Part shown: positions 6,913-9,811 of the stretch, piece by piece
How the letters are laid out: each line of letters starts with the position of its first letter
Numbering within the stretch: position 1 is the first letter of the stretch
DNA from: Clostridia bacterium
GTDB lineage: Bacteria > Bacillota > Clostridia > TANB77 > CAG-508
DNA length: 9,811 bases
Direction of reading: 5' to 3'
Assembly (NCBI GenBank): GCA_900754285.1
Contig: CAAECB010000062.1
Location: forward strand, 1 to 9,811
Notes under the pieces: model-generated
What the model saw: only the letters and a program-made list of their open reading frames with translations
The model's database searches: none
Told to the model about the DNA's origin: nothing
Position numbers and translations under genes: made by a program

Positions 6913-7578
6913 ATGCTAGAAAAAATTCAAAATTTAATATATCCTCAAAAATGCGGTATTTGTGGAAAATTAGATAAAGGATATCTTTGTGGAAAGTGTA
7001 AGAAAATATTAGAAGGAGAGGCAATTTGGAGCATTGAGAAAAATCAGAATCCATATGTGGATTTTAATGAATTGATTTCAATATTTCAGTATGAAGGTAT
7101 AATAAGAGAAAAAATAATAGATTATAAATTTAATGAAAAATCATATTTGTATAAAACATTTGTAAATTTTTTGTTAAAAAATAAAAAAGTGTTTGAAAAA
7201 ATAATAGAGTATGATATAATCGTTCCAGTACCAATAAGTAAAAAGAGAAAAAAAGAAAGAGGATATAATCAAAGTTTATTGATAGCAAAAGAAATAAGTA
7301 AACAATTAAAAAATGAATATAACAAAGAATTAAAACTAGAAACAAAATGTTTATATAAAACTAAAAATACAATAGAGCAAAGTAAATTAAATAAAGAAGA
7401 AAGAGAAAAAAATGCTCAAAATGTATATGAATTAAAAAATCAACAAATACTAAGAAATAAAAAGATTTTGTTATTTGATGATATTTATACAACAGGAAAT
7501 ACAGCAAATTCATGTTGCAAAGAAATAAAAAAAGCAGAGCCAACAAATGTTGGAGTTTTTGTATTGGCAAAAGATTAA
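6913..7578 (+). CDS. comF: ComF family protein (amidophosphoribosyltransferase-like)
   Basis: From the ATG at 6913 this is 221 residues, usual for ComF/ComFC proteins, which work in DNA uptake during natural transformation and are also kept in non-competent species. The N-terminus holds a zinc ribbon with Cys14, 17, 26 and 29 (CGIC and CGKC). VPVPIS (104-109) and RGYNQS (116-121) are family hallmarks, and FDDIYTTGNT (188-197) is the PRPP-binding loop of type I phosphoribosyltransferases. The longer reading frame opens at a TTG at 6856, but that has no ribosome binding site. The ATG has AAAGGAAG directly upstream, and family proteins start close to the zinc ribbon, so I prefer it. It follows recD2 by 65 bp and is probably in the same transcript. 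No comFA or other competence gene is in view. Confidence 0.9.
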   Translation: MLEKIQNLIYPQKCGICGKLDKGYLCGKCKKILEGEAIWSIEKNQNPYVDFNELISIFQYEGIIREKIIDYKFNEKSYLYKTFVNFLLKNKKVFEKIIEYDIIVPVPISKKRKKERGYNQSLLIAKEISKQLKNEYNKELKLETKCLYKTKNTIEQSKLNKEEREKNAQNVYELKNQQILRNKKILLFDDIYTTGNTANSCCKEIKKAEPTNVGVFVLAKD

Positions 7579-7593
7579 AAGTTATATTATATA
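7564..7593 (+). promoter_or_regulatory. possible promoter of the KAP NTPase gene
   Basis: TTGGCA (7564-7569), inside the end of comF, and TATATA (7588-7593) are 18 bp apart and would start transcription near 7600. The predicted start falls inside the 16-bp palindrome that follows. The match is moderate and the region is AT-rich, so this is tentative; read-through from comF is the alternative. Confidence 0.3.
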
Positions 7594-7607
7594 AGTTTTA
7601 AAACTTA
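7592..7607. repeat. perfect 16-bp palindrome between comF and the KAP gene
   Basis: TAAGTTTTAAAACTTA is identical to its reverse complement. It lies 14 bp after the comF stop and 40 bp before the KAP start codon, and overlaps the predicted promoter's -10 end and start site. No T-run follows, so it is not a terminator. A gapless dyad of this length suits a dimeric repressor site, which is inference. Confidence 0.6.
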
Positions 7608-7647
7608 CATATAAATGAGAAAAAACTTAAGAAAGGAAAGTGAAAAA

Positions 7648-9588
7648 ATGGAAGATTTAGTAGAAAGTATCTTAGATTATGTACGTTCAGATTACACAGA
7701 TTATGCCATAATGATAAATGGAGAATGGGGTTCAGGAAAAACATATTTTTGGAACAATAAAATACGTAAAAAAATAGAAACAATGCAGCTTAATGGAAAA
7801 AGATATACAACTATATATATGTCATTATATGGAATATCAAATCTAGAGGAAATAAGCAAAAAAATCTTTATAGAAACAACACAATTAATGGACAAAAATT
7901 TAAGAAAATTTATGGATGCAAATGGACAAACCAATATTCCAGAATATGCAAAAACAGGACTAGATATGGCAAATTTCTTTGGAGTAACACAAAATGGAGA
8001 CAAAATAGATTATGCAGACTTTTTCTCAACAGATGACAAAGTATTGTGTTTTGACGACTTGGAAAGAGCAAATGTAGATGTAATAGATATATTAGGATAT
8101 ATAAATAATTTTGTTGAACATGATCATATAAAAACAATAATAATATGTAATGAAAAAGAATTGTCAACAAAATTAAAAAGCTCAAATCTTGAAATGAAAA
8201 CTTTTATAGCGACATATTTGTTAGATAAGCAAAATGAGTTAAATAAAACAGACAAGCCAATGGTGGAAAAAATTCAAGATAAAATTGAACATGTATTTGA
8301 TAAGGCAAATGACTATGAAAGAATAAAAGAAAAACTAATAGGTGAGACTTTTGAATATGCACCAAAATTTGATTATATTATAAATGGAATTTTAATGAGA
8401 TATGAAAATGAACCAGATTTGATTAGATTTCTAAGAGAAAATACTAGATTAATAATAAACACATTTGAAAGAAGTGGAACTAGAAACTTAAGAATATTAA
8501 AACATGCATTAAATGATTTCAAAAAAGTATTTGATATGGTAAATAAGAGTTATCCAAATACAAGTCATAGAGTAATGCAAACAATGTTAATATTTACAAT
8601 AGCAATATCATTTGAAATAAAAGCAGGAAAAGTAACTAAAAATAAATTTATGAATATAAAAGATAATGAAGAATATAAGGCAATATTAGTATCATCAAGG
8701 GTATTAATGGACAACAGACAATTTTATATAAAAGAATTTGATAACAATTATTATTACAATTTCAAAGCTGAATATAGATTTTTCAAATTTATAGAATATT
8801 ATATAAGAACAAGAATATTTGATATGAAAATATTTAAACAAGACATGGAAACAATTAGAAACACTGTAGATACAGAAAATCTACCAGGATATAAAAGGTT
8901 ACTTACTGAAGAATATTGGAAAATATCAGATGATGAATTTGATGGAGTTATAGAAGATATAATGAAAGACATAAAAGAAGGTAACTTAGAATTAATTGAT
9001 ATAGTAAAAATATATGCATATTTCAGCTATTTTTCACGAAAAGGATTAATTGATTATGATATAAAAACATTAAAAAATGTGTTTTTTGATGGAATGAATA
9101 AATCATCTTTAAAATCAGAATATTGTGAAAATGTTAATGAAGAATTAGCTAAAATTGCTATAGAAGAGTTTGCTGAAGATATGGAAGAAATCTTGAAACA
9201 TTTTGATAATTTAAATAATCAATTATTAGATAAAAAATATAGAGAAATGGCAGAGGATGTATTTAAATGTATACCTATGAAAATGGAACAGTTTTATGAG
9301 AAGTTTGATAAACAATGTATGCAAATGCCTATTTTTAAATATTATGATTCATATCAATTATTCCAAAGAATTTCTTGTGCTAGTAATGAAGATATAGTTC
9401 TTATAAAGGAAAAATTGGTTGACCGTGTTGAGAGATATCAAGAACAAATTGAACCTGAAATGAAAAATATTAAATTGCTTAAACAAATTATGGATGATTA
9501 CTTGAAAGATAAGGGCACAACTATTAAAATTGTTATGCTTAGAGAGTTTTCTAAGGATTTGGGTTATATTTTAGGTAAATATGAGTAA
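7648..9588 (+). CDS. KAP-like P-loop NTPase with uncharacterised helical C-terminus
   Basis: From the ATG at 7648 the protein has 646 residues. Walker A GEWGSGKT is at 25-32 and Walker B VLCFDDLER at 132-140. The DDLER ending and a following IIICNEKEL strand are typical of KAP NTPases, a STAND-related family named for Kidins220/ARMS and the plasmid phage-exclusion protein PifA. Many KAP proteins have membrane helices between the two motifs; here that segment (about 33-130) is hydrophilic, so this one is probably soluble. The remaining roughly 450 residues look mainly helical and charged, with no motif I recognise. The frame opens at an ATG at 7615, but AAAGGAAAG just before 7648 supports the later start. 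The gene seems monocistronic: a palindrome lies upstream and a terminator-like hairpin downstream. A role in phage defence is possible by analogy only. Confidence 0.75.
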   Translation: MEDLVESILDYVRSDYTDYAIMINGEWGSGKTYFWNNKIRKKIETMQLNGKRYTTIYMSLYGISNLEEISKKIFIETTQLMDKNLRKFMDANGQTNIPEYAKTGLDMANFFGVTQNGDKIDYADFFSTDDKVLCFDDLERANVDVIDILGYINNFVEHDHIKTIIICNEKELSTKLKSSNLEMKTFIATYLLDKQNELNKTDKPMVEKIQDKIEHVFDKANDYERIKEKLIGETFEYAPKFDYIINGILMRYENEPDLIRFLRENTRLIINTFERSGTRNLRILKHALNDFKKVFDMVNKSYPNTSHRVMQTMLIFTIAISFEIKAGKVTKNKFMNIKDNEEYKAILVSSRVLMDNRQFYIKEFDNNYYYNFKAEYRFFKFIEYYIRTRIFDMKIFKQDMETIRNTVDTENLPGYKRLLTEEYWKISDDEFDGVIEDIMKDIKEGNLELIDIVKIYAYFSYFSRKGLIDYDIKTLKNVFFDGMNKSSLKSEYCENVNEELAKIAIEEFAEDMEEILKHFDNLNNQLLDKKYREMAEDVFKCIPMKMEQFYEKFDKQCMQMPIFKYYDSYQLFQRISCASNEDIVLIKEKLVDRVERYQEQIEPEMKNIKLLKQIMDDYLKDKGTTIKIVMLREFSKDLGYILGKYE

Positions 9589-9596
9589 TGTTTTTG

Positions 9597-9635
9597 GGTG
9601 TTTTTGGGGATGGACTCAAAAAACACCACATTTTT
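9597..9635 (+). terminator. probable intrinsic terminator of the KAP gene
   Basis: GGTGTTTTT (9597-9605) and AAAAACACC (9619-9627) form a perfect 9-bp stem. The loop can pair a little further (three more pairs with one bulge). ACA and a five-base T-run (9631-9635) follow. It begins eight bases after the KAP stop codon. The gap of three bases before the T-run makes it slightly atypical. Confidence 0.6.
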
Positions 9636-9712
9636 CAACTTATATAAAAAAATAATAAATGTTATATGGCTTAATAATTTTTTCGATTCAATACACAAAC
9701 TAAAAATTTTTA

Positions 9713-9783
9713 AAATAAAATAATGGAATCCTTCAGCTTAGTCCTCACTTCGTTCGACGTGAAGCTCTTCCATCATTTTATTT
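9713..9783. repeat. 71-bp imperfect inverted repeat with GC-rich centre
   Basis: Arms 9713-9728 and 9768-9783 match at 15 of 16 positions (one A-C mismatch). Inside, AGCTT (9735-9739) can pair with AAGCT (9762-9766) and CAC (9746-9748) with GTG (9759-9761). The 47 bases 9725-9771 hold 24 G or C, about half, against roughly a quarter around them. This suggests a structured or mobile element such as a REP/MITE-like unit, the folded end of an IS200/IS605-type element, or the terminator of a convergent gene outside the window. Which one cannot be settled here. The rest of 9636-9712 is AT-rich with a 12-bp palindrome (TAAAAATTTTTA, 9701-9712) and nothing else that I recognise. Confidence 0.6.
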
Positions 9784-9811
9784 AAGAAATTCTAAGATTG
9801 TTCCAATCACA

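Noticed and set aside
7615..7647. Extended KAP N-terminus from the ATG at 7615
   Set aside because: The upstream ATG lacks a ribosome binding site, whereas AAAGGAAAG lies directly before the ATG at 7648, and the extra 11 residues would encode that site.
9738..9776. 12-codon reading frame on the - strand within the inverted repeat
   Set aside because: An in-frame stop lies just upstream, there is no ribosome binding site, and the frame is very short.
9723..9785. 20-codon reading frame on the + strand (ATG at 9723)
   Set aside because: It coincides with the inverted repeat, has no ribosome binding site, and its composition is explained by the hairpin.

Overview
The window is very AT-rich (about a quarter to 30% G+C, judged by eye). 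It uses A- and T-ending codons, AGA for arginine, TGG for tryptophan (so not the Mycoplasma code), and strong AAAGGAG-type ribosome binding sites. All six genes lie on the + strand, and their coding strand is purine-rich. This fits a low-GC Firmicute, most likely an uncultured gut or host-associated member of the Clostridia. The species cannot be named from sequence alone.

Layout. Bases 25-160 hold a tandem array of four units (33, 33 and 32 bp apart) that ends in a near-consensus sigma-A promoter. The promoter drives an AAA_14/DUF4143 ATPase (180-1484). An AT-rich gap (1485-1730) follows, with a palindrome cluster, a TTG-17 bp-TATAAT promoter and a leader hairpin. It precedes a membrane-anchored processive family 2 glycosyltransferase (1731-2996). 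That gene's stop codon sits in the loop of a perfect 13-bp hairpin. A GT-C (family 39-like) membrane glycosyltransferase (3056-4600) comes next. Then come the SF1B helicase gene recD2 (4619-6847, TTG start) and a ComF-family phosphoribosyltransferase (start re-assigned to 6913, ending 7578). A 16-bp perfect palindrome precedes a KAP-like P-loop NTPase (start re-assigned to 7648, ending 9588). The last 223 bp hold a terminator-like hairpin and a roughly 70-bp inverted repeat whose centre is clearly richer in G+C than the surroundings.

How the genes relate. The two glycosyltransferases probably act at the membrane on a surface or lipid-linked glycan. recD2 starts 18 bp after the second one and is followed by comF, so these three are probably co-transcribed. 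The recD2-comF pair links DNA repair/recombination with competence-type DNA handling. The flanking genes are single P-loop ATPases of accessory type (DUF4143 and KAP), each with its own dyad-rich upstream region. The most striking unexplained signals are the four-unit array at the start, a 16-bp stem inside the recD2 coding sequence, the KAP gene with its palindrome, and the inverted repeat near the right edge. No tRNA, rRNA, CRISPR array or transposase gene was seen.
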